The notes under the pieces are model-generated. The model saw nothing but the letters and a program-made list of their open reading frames with translations, did not search any database and was not told the DNA's origin. The translations under genes and the position numbers were made by a program. A stretch of 64,000 nt of DNA from JAJDXW01 sp965214795 (GTDB taxonomy: Bacteria; Pseudomonadota; Gammaproteobacteria; HK1), in assembly GCA_965214795.1 (NCBI GenBank), contig OZ243976.1, forward strand, positions 2,046,001 to 2,110,000. Direction: 5' to 3'. Below, piece by piece: positions 52,146 through 61,544 of the stretch; the first letter of the stretch is position 1; each line of letters begins with the position of its first letter.

Positions 52146-52385
52146 CATTCGCCTCCCCTTGCCATGCGGCGGCCCATGCGCCTATAAATCGGCCCGACGG
52201 TTCCGCGTGTCGCCGCGCCCCGTGCCCCGCGCCTCCGGCCCCGCCGCCGCTCCGCGTCCGGGCCGGCGCCGCGCGCGAGGGGACGACGCGCCCGGCGGTC
52301 CTCGAAATCGCGGGCCGCGCCCCGGACGGGGTGCCGCGGCCCCGGCAACCGGTCGAGCACCATCGCAGCACCACGGGAGCACCAC

Positions 52386-54176
52386 ATGGCCGACATCCAG
52401 GACCCCATCGGGTTCGAGCTCTTCAAGAACTCGCTCTTCTCGATCGCCGACGAGATGGCCCTCACCATCTGCCGGACCACCTACTCCGGTGTGCTGCGCG
52501 ACAACATGGACTTCTCGACGGCCTTCGCGGACGCGGACGGCAAGCTGGTCGCGCAGGGGCTCACGCTCCCGGGACATCTCGGCTCCATCCCGACCGCCCT
52601 CGACGTGGTGGTCGAGCGCTTCGGGGACGATACCCATCCGGGGGACGTATTCATCCTGAACGACCCGTTCGACGGCGGGATGCACCTCCCCGACATCTTC
52701 ATCTTCCAGCCGATCTTCGCCCGCGGCGAACGCATCGCCTACGCGGCGACCATCTGTCACCATGCCGACGTGGGGGGCCGGGTCCCGGGTTCGAACGCCT
52801 CCGATTCCACCGAGATCTACCAGGAGGGGCTGCGCATCCCGCCCCTCAAGCTCTACGACCGCGGCCGGTCGAACGATGCGATCTGGGCCTTCGTGGAGCG
52901 CAACGTGCGGATCCCGATCCAGGTCTTCGGGGACCTTCGCGCCCAGCTCGCGGCCTGCAAGATCGCCGAGCGCCAGTTCCTCGAGCTGGTCGATGCCTAC
53001 GGGCTCGAGACGAGCCGGACGTACATGCAGGAGGTCATCAACTACGCCGAGCGCCTGACGCGCGCGGCGGTGGCCGATCTGCCGGACGGCGAGTTCACTT
53101 TCGAGGACTGGATCGACGACGACGGCATCGAGCTCGACCGCCCGATCCGGCTCTTCTGCCGCATCGAGAAGAAGGGCGACCGGATGCTGGTGGACTGGAC
53201 GGGCACCTCGGACCAGGTGCGCGGCGCGATCAACAACACCCTCTCCTTCACCAAGGCGGCGAGCTACACTGCGATCCGGTCCGTCCTCCCCCAGGGCATC
53301 CCGAACAACGAGGGCGTCTTCCGGGTCATCGAGGTCACCGCGCCGAGCGCGACGATCGCGAACGGAGTGCTTCCGGCGGCCTGCGCGGCGCGCGGGCTCA
53401 CCGGGTTCCGCATGGTGGACTGCGCGTTCGGAGCGCTCGCGATGATGCTGCCGGACCGGGTGTGCGCCGCCTCCGACGGGGGCAACACCTGCATCACCAT
53501 CGGCGGCTACGACGCGGCGCGCCGGCCCTTCATCTGCGTCGACTTCACCGCCGGCACGTGGGGTGGCCGGCCGTGGGCGGACGGGCTCCAGGGCAACTCC
53601 AACATGTTCGCCAACATGGCGTCGCAGTCGGCGGAGGTGATGGAGGCGGAGCAGCCGGTGGAGATCCTCGCCTACGAGTTCGTGCAGGACCGCGCCGGGC
53701 CCGGCAAGTTCCGGGGCGGGGCGCCGTACCGTCGCGACATCCGGCTCGACGAAGCGGAGGCGGTGCTGCAGATCCGTTCGGACCGGAAGAAGATCCGCCC
53801 CTACGGGCTGTACGGCGGGCGGCCCGGTCGTCCGTCCGCGAACGTGCTCAACCCGCATCGCAACGCCCATCCGCTCGAATCCAAGGTCACCACCACCATG
53901 TTCCGCGGCGACGTGATCCGGCACGAGTGGGCCGGTGGAGGCGGGTGGGGCGATCCCCTGGAGCGGGACGCGGCGCGGGTGCTGCGCGACGTGCGCAACG
54001 AGTACGTGTCGGCGGGGTCGGCCCGCGACGACTACGGGGTGGTCGTCGATACCGCGACGTGGACGGTCGACGCGCCCGCAACGGACGCCCTTCGCGCGAG
54101 CTTGCGCGCGGGCCGGGCGGCCCCGCCCCCGACGGTCGCGTGGACCGACGAAGCACCGGCCGAGGCGGCTGACTAG
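52386..54176 (+). CDS. hyuB: Hydantoinase B / oxoprolinase family protein
   Basis: 596 residues. HyuB pattern: GFELFKNSLFSIADEMALTI, VLRDNMDFSTAFADADGKLV, FILNDPFDGGMHLPDIFIFQ, ICHHADVGGRVPGS, GPGKFRGGAPYRRD, and WAGGGGWGDPLER. It lacks the zinc domain seen in the 3776-6067 protein, so this one fits an N-methylhydantoinase/oxoprolinase-like or related amidohydrolysis role. It comes before hyuA on the same strand, 92 bases apart, the reverse of the order of the first locus. ATG at 52386. Substrate unknown. Confidence 0.9.
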   Translation: MADIQDPIGFELFKNSLFSIADEMALTICRTTYSGVLRDNMDFSTAFADADGKLVAQGLTLPGHLGSIPTALDVVVERFGDDTHPGDVFILNDPFDGGMHLPDIFIFQPIFARGERIAYAATICHHADVGGRVPGSNASDSTEIYQEGLRIPPLKLYDRGRSNDAIWAFVERNVRIPIQVFGDLRAQLAACKIAERQFLELVDAYGLETSRTYMQEVINYAERLTRAAVADLPDGEFTFEDWIDDDGIELDRPIRLFCRIEKKGDRMLVDWTGTSDQVRGAINNTLSFTKAASYTAIRSVLPQGIPNNEGVFRVIEVTAPSATIANGVLPAACAARGLTGFRMVDCAFGALAMMLPDRVCAASDGGNTCITIGGYDAARRPFICVDFTAGTWGGRPWADGLQGNSNMFANMASQSAEVMEAEQPVEILAYEFVQDRAGPGKFRGGAPYRRDIRLDEAEAVLQIRSDRKKIRPYGLYGGRPGRPSANVLNPHRNAHPLESKVTTTMFRGDVIRHEWAGGGGWGDPLERDAARVLRDVRNEYVSAGSARDDYGVVVDTATWTVDAPATDALRASLRAGRAAPPPTVAWTDEAPAEAAD

Positions 54177-54268
54177 CCGCTCGCGGCGGCCGACCAGCCG
54201 CCGGCTTCCGCCGGCGCAAGCTCGCATCGCCACCGGGAACCAGCCCAAGGTCAAGGAGAAGTTCCACC

Positions 54269-56371
54269 ATGGATCGTTATCGCGTCGGCGTCGACATCGG
54301 CGGAACGTTCACCGACATCGTGTTCCTCGATTCCGGGGGGCGAGTCCACACCCGCAAGGTGTCCTCGAGCGTGGAGGACTACGCGCAGGCGATCGCGAGC
54401 GGTCTCGAGCGGATGTTCGACGAGACCCGCCTCGCCGGATCGGACGTGGCCGAGGTCCGCCACGGCACCACGGTGGCGTCCAACGCGATCCTCGAGAACA
54501 AGGGGGCGCGCACCGGGCTCATCACGACGCGCGGCTTCCGGGACGTGCTCGAGCTCCGGAACCTTCGCATGCCGCGCCTCTACGACCTCGGGTGGGAAAA
54601 GCCGGCGGAGCTCGTCGAGCGCTATCTCCGGGTCGAGGTGGAGGAGCGGGTCAACGCGCGCGGCGAGATCGTCCTCCCGCTCGCGCGCGAAGCGGCCGCG
54701 GCGGCGGTGGACCGTCTCGTCGCCCTGAATGTCGAGGCGATCGCGGTCTGCCTCCTCAACTCCTTCGAGAACCCCGCCCACGAGCTGCTGCTGAAGGAGG
54801 TGATCGCGGAGCGCGCACCCGATCTCGTGTCCTGCATCAGCTACGAGGTGTTGCCCGAGGTCAAGGAGTACGAGCGGACCTCGACCACCGTGGTCAACGC
54901 CTATGTCATGCCGACGGTGGCCCGCTACCTCGAATCGCTCCGCCGGGAGCTTGCCGCCGCGTCGGTCGACGCGCCGGTGATGCTCATGCAGTCGAACGGC
55001 GGGCTTACCACCGTCGCGGACGCCATCCGCCTGCCGTGCAACATCATCGAGTCGGGCCCCGCCGGCGGGGTGGTCGGGGCCCAGGCCCTCGCGCGCAAGG
55101 TGGGGTTGCCGGACGTCATCACGCTCGACATGGGCGGGACCACCGCCAAGGCGTCGCTCGTCGAGGGCGGGGAGTTCACCCGGTCGCTCGAATACAGCGT
55201 CGGCGGCGGCATCATGCAAGGGTCGCGGCTCCTCACCGGCTCGGGCTACCTCATCAAGGTGCCGGCCATCGACCTCGCCGAGGTGGGTGCGGGCGGCGGG
55301 TCCATCGTGCGGATCGACGCGGGCGGCTCCATGCAGTGCGGTCCGGAGAGCGCGGGGGCGGTGCCGGGGCCGGTCTGCTACGACCAGGGCGGCGAGGAGC
55401 CGACGATCACCGACGCGAACGTGATCCTCGGCTACATCAACCCGAAGCACCTGGTGGGGGGCGAGCTCCCCCTCGACGCCGACCGTGGTCGCGAGGTCTT
55501 CGAGGCGCGGATCGCGCGCCCGCTCGGCCTCGACCTCGCCCACGCCGCCTACGGTGCCCACCAGATCGCGGCCTCGAACATGATCCGGGCCATCCGGTCG
55601 GTCTCGAGCGAACGCGGGCGCGATCCGCGGCGTTACGCGATGTTCGCCTTTGGCGGCAACGGGCCGCTCTTCGCGGCCACGATGGCCGGGGCCCTCCACA
55701 TGAAGCGCATCCTCGTGCCGCCCGCGCCGGGGCTCTTCTCCGCCTTCGGCCTGCTCTACGCCGACGTGGAGCACCACTACTCGCGGACGTTCCGGCGGGT
55801 GCTCGCGGAGGCGGATCCGGCCGAGATCGACCGCGCGTGGCGCGCGCTCGAGGACGAGGGGCGGGCCCAGCTCGAGTGCGAGGGATTCGATCCTGAGCGG
55901 ATGCGGTTCCGGCGCACTGCGAACCTGCACTACAAGGGTCAGATCTACGAGCTCGACGTGGCGGCGCCGCCGCCGCCGGCGGGCGGAGCGCTCGACCGGG
56001 AGTGGCTCGCGCGGCTCGCCGAGGCGTTCGGCGAGGAGCACGAGCGCACCTACGGGCACCGGGCGGGGCCGGAGGAGCCGGTCGAGCTGGTGAACATGGC
56101 GCTGGTGGCGGAGGGTCTCCCGGACGCGCCGGTGGTGCCTGACTCGCTGCACCTCGACCGGTCCGAGGAGGGGTCGGGAGGCGGCGGCTCGCGGGCCGCC
56201 TACTTCGGCCCCGACGCGGGTTGGGCGGAGACCCCCGTCGTGCGGCGCTCCGACCTCGCGGGGGGCGCGGCGGGCCCGCTCATCGTCGAGGAGTACGACG
56301 CGACCTGCCTCGTGCCGGCGGGTGCGCGCGCCTCCCTCGACGACTACGGCAGCATCGTCGTCGACCTCTGA
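54269..56371 (+). CDS. hyuA: Hydantoinase A / oxoprolinase family ATPase subunit
   Basis: 700 residues. YRVGVDIGGTFTDIVFLDSG is the ASKHA phosphate-1 loop; RHGTTVASNAILENKGARTG; TLDMGGTTAKASLVEGG is phosphate-2; AEVGAGGGSIVRIDAGG; and MFAFGGNGPLFAATMAGAL. Forms a complex with HyuB to hydrolyse a cyclic amide at the expense of ATP. AAGGAG lies 9 bases before ATG 54269. Second HyuA of the window, divergent in sequence from 6426-8621, so not a recent duplicate. Confidence 0.91.
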   Translation: MDRYRVGVDIGGTFTDIVFLDSGGRVHTRKVSSSVEDYAQAIASGLERMFDETRLAGSDVAEVRHGTTVASNAILENKGARTGLITTRGFRDVLELRNLRMPRLYDLGWEKPAELVERYLRVEVEERVNARGEIVLPLAREAAAAAVDRLVALNVEAIAVCLLNSFENPAHELLLKEVIAERAPDLVSCISYEVLPEVKEYERTSTTVVNAYVMPTVARYLESLRRELAAASVDAPVMLMQSNGGLTTVADAIRLPCNIIESGPAGGVVGAQALARKVGLPDVITLDMGGTTAKASLVEGGEFTRSLEYSVGGGIMQGSRLLTGSGYLIKVPAIDLAEVGAGGGSIVRIDAGGSMQCGPESAGAVPGPVCYDQGGEEPTITDANVILGYINPKHLVGGELPLDADRGREVFEARIARPLGLDLAHAAYGAHQIAASNMIRAIRSVSSERGRDPRRYAMFAFGGNGPLFAATMAGALHMKRILVPPAPGLFSAFGLLYADVEHHYSRTFRRVLAEADPAEIDRAWRALEDEGRAQLECEGFDPERMRFRRTANLHYKGQIYELDVAAPPPPAGGALDREWLARLAEAFGEEHERTYGHRAGPEEPVELVNMALVAEGLPDAPVVPDSLHLDRSEEGSGGGGSRAAYFGPDAGWAETPVVRRSDLAGGAAGPLIVEEYDATCLVPAGARASLDDYGSIVVDL

Positions 56372-56499
56372 TCCCCGGTCCGCGCCGGCCGTCGGGGGCG
56401 GAGATCCGCGCGACTTCCGGCGCCTTGTCGAGGCCGCCTATACCAATTCCACGGCTGGCCTCGTCGATGGACCCGGATCTCGCCGGGTGAGGCAAGTTT

Positions 56500-56840
56500 C
56501 ATTGCAACGGCTCTCCGCCAGCCTGCTTCCGCCGTGCCGCGCGGCTACCGGGTGTGCCCGAAACCTCGCCGTGACCCGTGACGATCTCGGCGTATCGTTC
56601 GTGCCGCTGCTCCCGGATGGTGAGGCCCTTGCCCTCGTCGAACGGCCGCGAATCTTCCCCGGCCGCCGCAGCCGGTCCGCTGCGCTTCTTCGGCATCGGA
56701 ACGGGCGAAATGAACCCGGCCGAACGGGGGCTCTCGATGATCTCCCGGGTTGGTTGGCCCTCCCCGTCGAGCTCCCAATGGCGGGTCGGGTACGGGTATG
56801 GAGAGTTGAGAATCGGGTTCTCGAGGAATCGGTTGTCCAT
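56500..56840 (-). pseudogene. N-terminal fragment of a type III restriction enzyme-like helicase
   Basis: MDNRFLENPILNSPYPYPTR followed by HWELDGEGQPTREIIESPRS and FISPVPMPKKR resembles the start of BPTD_3080-type (type III Res-like) restriction proteins, which begin NPILNSPYxxPxRHWxLD and are about 1000 residues. Here only the first about 110 residues remain before a stop. Upstream and downstream no further parts are found. Confidence 0.5.
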
Positions 56841-57114
56841 GTCCGGCCATCCCCCGGGTGGCTCCCCCCGGGCGCAGGGCCGGGCGTCTACCCGCTCGAG
56901 GCGAGAGCCGACCAAGGAGCGGGGGTATCGCGTTCGGGGTTCCTCGGGGACGCCGGAGGATCGGTTGGGCCACGATCGAGGCGCTGTCCTACAACGATCG
57001 GGAGGATCCGCCGATGCGTTCGGACTTCGCGCCCCCGACAATTGCGCCAGCCAGCCATCGACCGTCCCTCGATCGGCACGTATGGACCCCTCCCTCGCGC
57101 ACACCTCGCATTGG

Positions 57115-57134
57115 ATTCCCGCGTTCGCGGGAAT
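57115..57134. repeat. Palindrome attcccgcg-tt-cgcgggaat
   Basis: Nine-base perfect arms with a two-base loop, followed by gacgg. This form (ggattcccgc...gcgggaatgacg) is a widespread bacterial dispersed repeat. Confidence 0.6.
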
Positions 57135-57286
57135 GACGGCGTTCGTGGGAATATCGGCTTCCCGGGCCCTCGGGCACGCGCGCCTCGCACCCGCGATTCC
57201 GCTTGGGCACGCCGCCGCTCCCGTGCTACGGTCACGCGCGGGGGCCTCGCCGATCCCCGCCCCGCCATGGTCGAAGGAGCACCACG

Positions 57287-58006
57287 ATGGCCGAACTCCT
57301 CCCCGTCGCCCGCCCCGACTTCTACGATCTCGACGAGCACGACCTGCCCTCCGAGGGCCCGTCCGTGCCTGAGGGCGACTACCAACTCAACGCTCGGTTC
57401 CACTCCATCTGTGCCCTGCGGCATCGCTACCAGCGCCGCGCCGACGTGTACGTGTCCGGCGACCTCTTCATCCATTACCCCACCATGGACGACGACGGTC
57501 GGGCGGTCTGGAAATCCGTCGCCCCGGACGTGTTCGTCGTCTTCGGCGCCGCGAAGCGCGTGCGTCACTCCTACGTGCTTTGGCAGGAGCCCAAGGCACC
57601 GGACTTCGTTCTGGAGATCCTGTCCCCGTCCACGCATCGGCGCGACCGCGAGGAGAAGCCGGAGATCTACGCGGCGATGGGGGTGCGCGAGTACTTCCTG
57701 TACGACCCCGAGGGCGAGTATCCGAGTTCACGGGTGCAGGGCTTCGAGCTGCGCGGGGGGGCCTATCGGGCGCTGCCGGCTACGCTGCTGGGGAACGGGC
57801 ACCATGGGGTGCTGAGCGGGGCGTTGGATCTCGGCATGTACCACGATCCGGGTGGCGGGTGGGAGGAGCCGTTGCGCTGGCACGATCCGGCGGTGGGGAG
57901 GTCCCTCCCGACCTGGAAGGAAGAAGCCGCCGCTCGTCAAGCGCTGGAGGCCGAGGCCGCCGAGCTCCGGGCTCTCGTCCGCAGGCTGGGAGGCAGTCCG
58001 CCCTGA
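57287..58006 (+). CDS. Uma2-family PD-(D/E)XK endonuclease-like protein
   Basis: 239 residues. Uma2 pattern: VPEGDYQLNARFHSICALRH, then APDVFVVFGAAKR (Asp), APDFVLEILSPSTHRRDREE (Glu-X-Leu catalytic strand, then S-x-S), KPEIYAAMGVREYFLYDPEG. C-terminal helix ALEAEAAELRALVRRL is typical. Uma2 proteins are restriction-endonuclease-like with no defined target; many genomes carry several copies. AAGGAG lies upstream of ATG 57287. Beside a restriction-enzyme fragment. Confidence 0.86.
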   Translation: MAELLPVARPDFYDLDEHDLPSEGPSVPEGDYQLNARFHSICALRHRYQRRADVYVSGDLFIHYPTMDDDGRAVWKSVAPDVFVVFGAAKRVRHSYVLWQEPKAPDFVLEILSPSTHRRDREEKPEIYAAMGVREYFLYDPEGEYPSSRVQGFELRGGAYRALPATLLGNGHHGVLSGALDLGMYHDPGGGWEEPLRWHDPAVGRSLPTWKEEAAARQALEAEAAELRALVRRLGGSPP

Positions 58007-58205
58007 CCGGGCGCTCTCTCGCCGTTCCGGTTGGCTGCCGGGGAGCCGGACTCAAGGATTGACATCGCGCCCGGCTGGCCCCGGAATCTCCGCCGAATCC
58101 CGCCGGCGGGAACGAGCCGACTCCCCGGGGAGCGAGCCGGAAGCTGCCCCCGTGGCTCTTTCGGGAGGTTTCATGGCCCCCGCAGGGCCCGGGGAGTCTA
58201 CCCGC

Positions 58206-59084
58206 TCAAGGGGAGCGCCGGCCGCGCCGCGCCTCGTGGTGGACCATCCAGCTCGTCGCCGCGACGACGACCGCTCCGCCCAGCACCACGTGGTTGGCGG
58301 GGACTTCGGCGAAGAACACGAACCCGAGGATCGCCGCCCACCCGAGCTGCACGAACTCGAAGGGCTGGAGGGCGGTGAAGTCGGCGTGCTCGATGGCCCG
58401 GGTCAACGAGTAGTGGGCGACCGCACCCACCGCCGCCATCAGCACGAACCAGCCGAGGTGCTCGAGAGTGGGGGTGCGCCAGAAGACGAGGGTGGGCACG
58501 AGGCCGAACCCGGCCATCCATACGTTGAGATGGAAGACGGCGGACAGGGTCGAGTCGGTGCGAACGATCACCTTGACCATCATCTTCGCCGCGCCCTGCA
58601 AGACCGTGGCGCCGAGCACGACGAGAGCCCCGAGCGAGATGGCTTCGAGGCCGGGCCGCATCACGATGAGCACCCCCACGATCCCGATCCCGATCGCCGT
58701 CCACCGCCGGAACCCGGGGCGTTCGCCGAAGAACAGCACCGCGCCGATCGCGACGAAGACGGGGGTCGCGAAGACGAGGGCGGCCGCGGTCGCGAGCGGG
58801 ATCAGGGTGAGCGCGTACACCCAGGCGACCATGCCTCCGAGGTGGGTCAGGCCCCGCAGGGCGTTCATTCGAAGCTGCCGGGTGCGAAGCGCCTCCGGTT
58901 TCCGGAGGAAGAGCGGCAGCAGGATGATGAATCCGAAGAGGTTGCGGAAGAACATCGTCTCGACCGCCGGCAGGTCCTCCGCAACGTGGCGGAGCATCAC
59001 ATTCATCGACTGGAAACACGGCAGCGAAAGCATCAGCCATGCGATGCCGCGGAGGGTCCGGTGGCGCGATGGGAGCGAGGGCAT
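58206..59084 (-). CDS. EamA/DMT-family transporter
   Basis: 292 residues with ten predicted membrane helices in two EamA repeats: residues 12-140 (GIAWLMLSLPCFQSMNVMLR, AVETMFFRNLFGFIILLPLF, ATAAALVFATPVFVAIGAVL, FGERPGFRRW) and 150-285 (VVLGATVLQGAAKMMVKVIV, ALQPFEFVQLGWAAILGFVF). Drug/metabolite exporters or amino-acid exporters; the substrate is unknown. ATG at 59084, the first Met before the first helix. Inner membrane. Confidence 0.86.
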   Translation of the reverse strand: MPSLPSRHRTLRGIAWLMLSLPCFQSMNVMLRHVAEDLPAVETMFFRNLFGFIILLPLFLRKPEALRTRQLRMNALRGLTHLGGMVAWVYALTLIPLATAAALVFATPVFVAIGAVLFFGERPGFRRWTAIGIGIVGVLIVMRPGLEAISLGALVVLGATVLQGAAKMMVKVIVRTDSTLSAVFHLNVWMAGFGLVPTLVFWRTPTLEHLGWFVLMAAVGAVAHYSLTRAIEHADFTALQPFEFVQLGWAAILGFVFFAEVPANHVVLGGAVVVAATSWMVHHEARRGRRSP

Positions 59085-59375
59085 ATGGGATGGGCTCGGG
59101 GCCGACTGCCGGAGTTGCCGCACAGGGTCCGGGCGGGGTCGGCCCGCGTGGGCCGGCACCGCGCCTTCGCCGCCCGGAGCCTGTCTGTGGTCGGATGAGC
59201 CGCGGCGGCTGACCGCCCGGCGGTCTCCGGCCGCGGTCCCGGCCTCCGCAGCGGCGGCGGCGGCCGGCGGGGGCTTGCGCGGTGGCCGCGGCCGGCTCAG
59301 GTGGTGCGGGCGGGCCGGCGCCTTCCCGACCGGCGTAAAGCTGCGTGCAAGGCAAGGGTGTTGACAAGGGTGCCG
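59085..59375. other. No recognisable gene
   Basis: Extremely GC-rich, Ala/Pro/Arg-biased in all frames. Upstream region for the EamA gene. Confidence 0.35.
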
Positions 59376-59588
59376 GCCCGAAAAATCACCGACTTCCCGC
59401 TGCGGCCGCCCATCCGCTCGCGGTCGCGGGCCGTACTCCCGCAAGCCGCTTCGACAGCGCGCACGCGCTAGCGTCGACTACGCCTTCAGCCGCGCGCACG
59501 CGCTCTTTCGGTCCGTGCGGCGCGCTCCTCCATGAGATCGTGGGGCATCTTGGCCCCCTCGCGACGAAAGTCGGTGATGTTTTCGGGC
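59376..59588. mobile_element. MITE-like element, family 1, best-preserved copy
   Basis: 213 bp. Left end gcccgaaaaatcaccgactt; right end aagtcggtgat-gt-tttcgggc; these are inverted repeats with one small bulge. Inner sequence is shared with 47753-47968 and, inverted, 29848-30025. Internal cgcgcacgcgct units form further palindromes. No protein. Confidence 0.8.
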
Positions 59589-59597
59589 TAGATCTGC

Positions 59598-59836
59598 CCG
59601 TGCCCCACATCCGCTCGCTGGGCTTCATGCGCGGCGTATCATGGAAGTCATTGTTTTCCGGCCCTTTGCTTTTTCCGTGAACGGCGTATCGAATGACAAG
59701 CCAGTCCCTGGCCGGTCCCGATGCGGTCGAGACCCGACGAGTCCGGTTTGGGCAGTCATCGGCAGATAGATTGCAAGCAATCGAGTTGACATGAACTATT
59801 CATGTTCAAAGTCCAGCGGGGAGATGTGGGGCACGG
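59598..59836. repeat. Inverted-repeat-bounded segment beside the family 1 element
   Basis: ccgtgccccacatc (59598-59611) is the exact reverse complement of gatgtggggcacgg (59823-59836), and flanking gatct/agatc bases extend the match. The interior is non-coding and contains a smaller palindromic stretch (tgaactattcatgttca, about 59792-59808). The right arm lies just beyond the stop of the aminotransferase. Confidence 0.45.
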
Positions 59837-59842
59837 ACAGGG

Positions 59843-61213
59843 CTAGATCGCATCCTCCGCCTTCAGCATCCGCAGTGACTCCCGGAGCGCTTCCGCCGTC
59901 TCGTCGATCTCCCGGTCCCCGTGGGTGGCGGAGAGGACTCCGCCCGGCCATCCCGTGATGTCGACCCCGTTCGCGAGCAACGCGAGCCGCAGCCGGTCGG
60001 CGAGTGCGGGCGGATTCGTCTTGAGCTCCTGGTAGCCGATCGCGTGCGGGTCGAAACGGTCCGGTCGGAGGGACCGCCCTTCGGGGTTCAGGAAGAGGTG
60101 GAAGCCGGAGAACGTGCCGTAGGCGGCCCACGGGACCTTCTCCTCGCTCAGGACTTCGTTCAGGCGGGCGCGAAGCCGCTCCCCGACGTCGTTGGCACGC
60201 GCGCAAGCGTCGGTGGAGCCGACGATGCGGAGCATCTCGGCGCCGGCTGCCGCCGACACCGGGTTCGCGTTGTAGGTCCCCTGGTGGTTGATCTTCTCGC
60301 GCCTGTCGACCGAGGCCGCCTCGAAGTCCAGGTGATCGAGCAGGTCCCTCCGGCCGGCCAGCGCCCCTCCCGGCAGGCCCCCGGCCAGAATTTTGGCGAA
60401 CGTGGTGAGATCGGGGGTGATTCCGAACTCGCCCTGCGCGCCGCCCGGCGATACGCGGAAGCCGGTTACCACCTCGTCGAAGATGAGGAGCGCCTCGTTC
60501 TCCTCCGTCGCCTCCCGGAGCGCTTCGAGGAACGACGGCCGGAGGGGGACGAGACCGAACGACGCGCCGGTCGGCTCGAGGATGGCGCCCGCGATATCCG
60601 GATCGTCGGCCAGGGTCTCGCGCATCGCGGTCTCGTCGCCGGGATCGAGCAGGACTACGCTGCCCGCGACCTCGTCGAGGACGCCCGGCGTGGCCGTCCC
60701 GTCGAAGTGCGAGGTGTACCCCGCCGCCATGTGGTCGTGCCAGCCGTGGAAGTGGGTCCGGAAGCGCACCACCTTGCGCCGGCCGGTGGCCGCCCGCGCG
60801 ATCCGGAGCGCGAGATGGGTGGCCTCCGTCCCCGACGACGTGAACCGGATGCGCTCCGCCGACGGCACCAGCGCCTGGACCGCCTGCGCCCAGCGCACCT
60901 CGCTCTCGTGGCTCGATCCGAAGTGCGTTCCGCGGCCCAGGGCCTCGACGATGACGCGGTCGATGTCCGGGTGGTGGTGGCCGAGCATCAGGGCACCGTG
61001 CCCGCCGAAGTAGTCGATGTACTCGTTGCCGTCGACATCCCACTTGCGCGGCCCCTCCGCCCGGTCGACATAGATGGTGTAGGGGTCGAGCCGGCGGCTG
61101 TCGTGGGTGATCCCGCTCGGGAACAGCTCCCGGGCTTCCTTCGCCAGCTCGGCGGAGCGGCGGGTCCGCTCACGGTAGGCGGCTTCGATGCGGGAGTTGC
61201 TGAGAGCTTCCAT
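59843..61213 (-). CDS. Class III aminotransferase, glutamate-1-semialdehyde aminomutase-like
   Basis: 456 residues. GSAM-like pattern: AKEARELFPSGITHDSRRLD, EYIDYFGGHGALMLGHHHPD, RFTSSGTEATHLALRIARAA, FHGWHDHMAAGYTS, ALLIFDEVVTGFRVSPGGAQ, TTFAKILAGGLPGGALAGRR (PLP Lys), YNANPVSAAAG. True HemL is about 430 residues with similar motifs, but the N-terminus and context suggest a beta-amino-acid or related aminotransferase/mutase of the same subgroup. It follows the class II aldolase on the same strand. ATG at 61213. Confidence 0.9.
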   Translation of the reverse strand: MEALSNSRIEAAYRERTRRSAELAKEARELFPSGITHDSRRLDPYTIYVDRAEGPRKWDVDGNEYIDYFGGHGALMLGHHHPDIDRVIVEALGRGTHFGSSHESEVRWAQAVQALVPSAERIRFTSSGTEATHLALRIARAATGRRKVVRFRTHFHGWHDHMAAGYTSHFDGTATPGVLDEVAGSVVLLDPGDETAMRETLADDPDIAGAILEPTGASFGLVPLRPSFLEALREATEENEALLIFDEVVTGFRVSPGGAQGEFGITPDLTTFAKILAGGLPGGALAGRRDLLDHLDFEAASVDRREKINHQGTYNANPVSAAAGAEMLRIVGSTDACARANDVGERLRARLNEVLSEEKVPWAAYGTFSGFHLFLNPEGRSLRPDRFDPHAIGYQELKTNPPALADRLRLALLANGVDITGWPGGVLSATHGDREIDETAEALRESLRMLKAEDAI

Positions 61214-61465
61214 GGGCGGTTCTCCAGGGTCGGGTCCGGGCCGATCGGTGCCAGCTCGTCGGCCGCCGGGCCGGACCGGCGGATTGGCTCGCCGGCCGGC
61301 GGTTCAAGTGTCCGTCTTCGGGCGGTCGCCCCTGCGCCCCGCCCTCACGCCGGGCCCCGGTGCGGAGCCGCTCACCCCTCCGGGGGGTGGGCAGCATCGC
61401 CTTCGCGGGGCCGGTGAACGCGAGAGCGCCGAGACGGTGCGGTGGGGGGCCGCAAGAGCACGTGG

Positions 61466-61544
61466 CCGCTGTCGAGAAGCGGTTTGAGGGAGCATGGCCC
61501 CTCACCGCGCATGGAGCGGCGCTCGCAGCAGAGATTCCCGGGCT
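61466..61544. repeat. Degenerate relic of a family 1 miniature element
   Basis: gtcgagaagcggtttgaggg, then gagcatggcccctcaccgcg and terminal cccgggctag, align with the inner and end portions of the family 1 elements (inverse orientation). Ends are decayed. Similarity is partial. Confidence 0.3.

Larger units (their letters stand above)
51514..52385. other. Repeat-rich intergenic region upstream of the second hyuBA
   Basis: No gene. It contains REP-like palindromes (51726-51751, 51778-51803), a tandem ggcatcacgggg motif (51808-51858), a block (51880-51995) similar to the inverse of 8750-8925, and the family 3 element (52014-52145). The last about 200 bases should contain the promoter of hyuB. 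Confidence 0.55.

Noticed and set aside
59843..61213. Naming the aminotransferase hemL
   Set aside because: The motifs are shared by beta-amino-acid aminotransferases, and the genomic context is catabolic rather than tetrapyrrole synthesis; a symbol would overstate.
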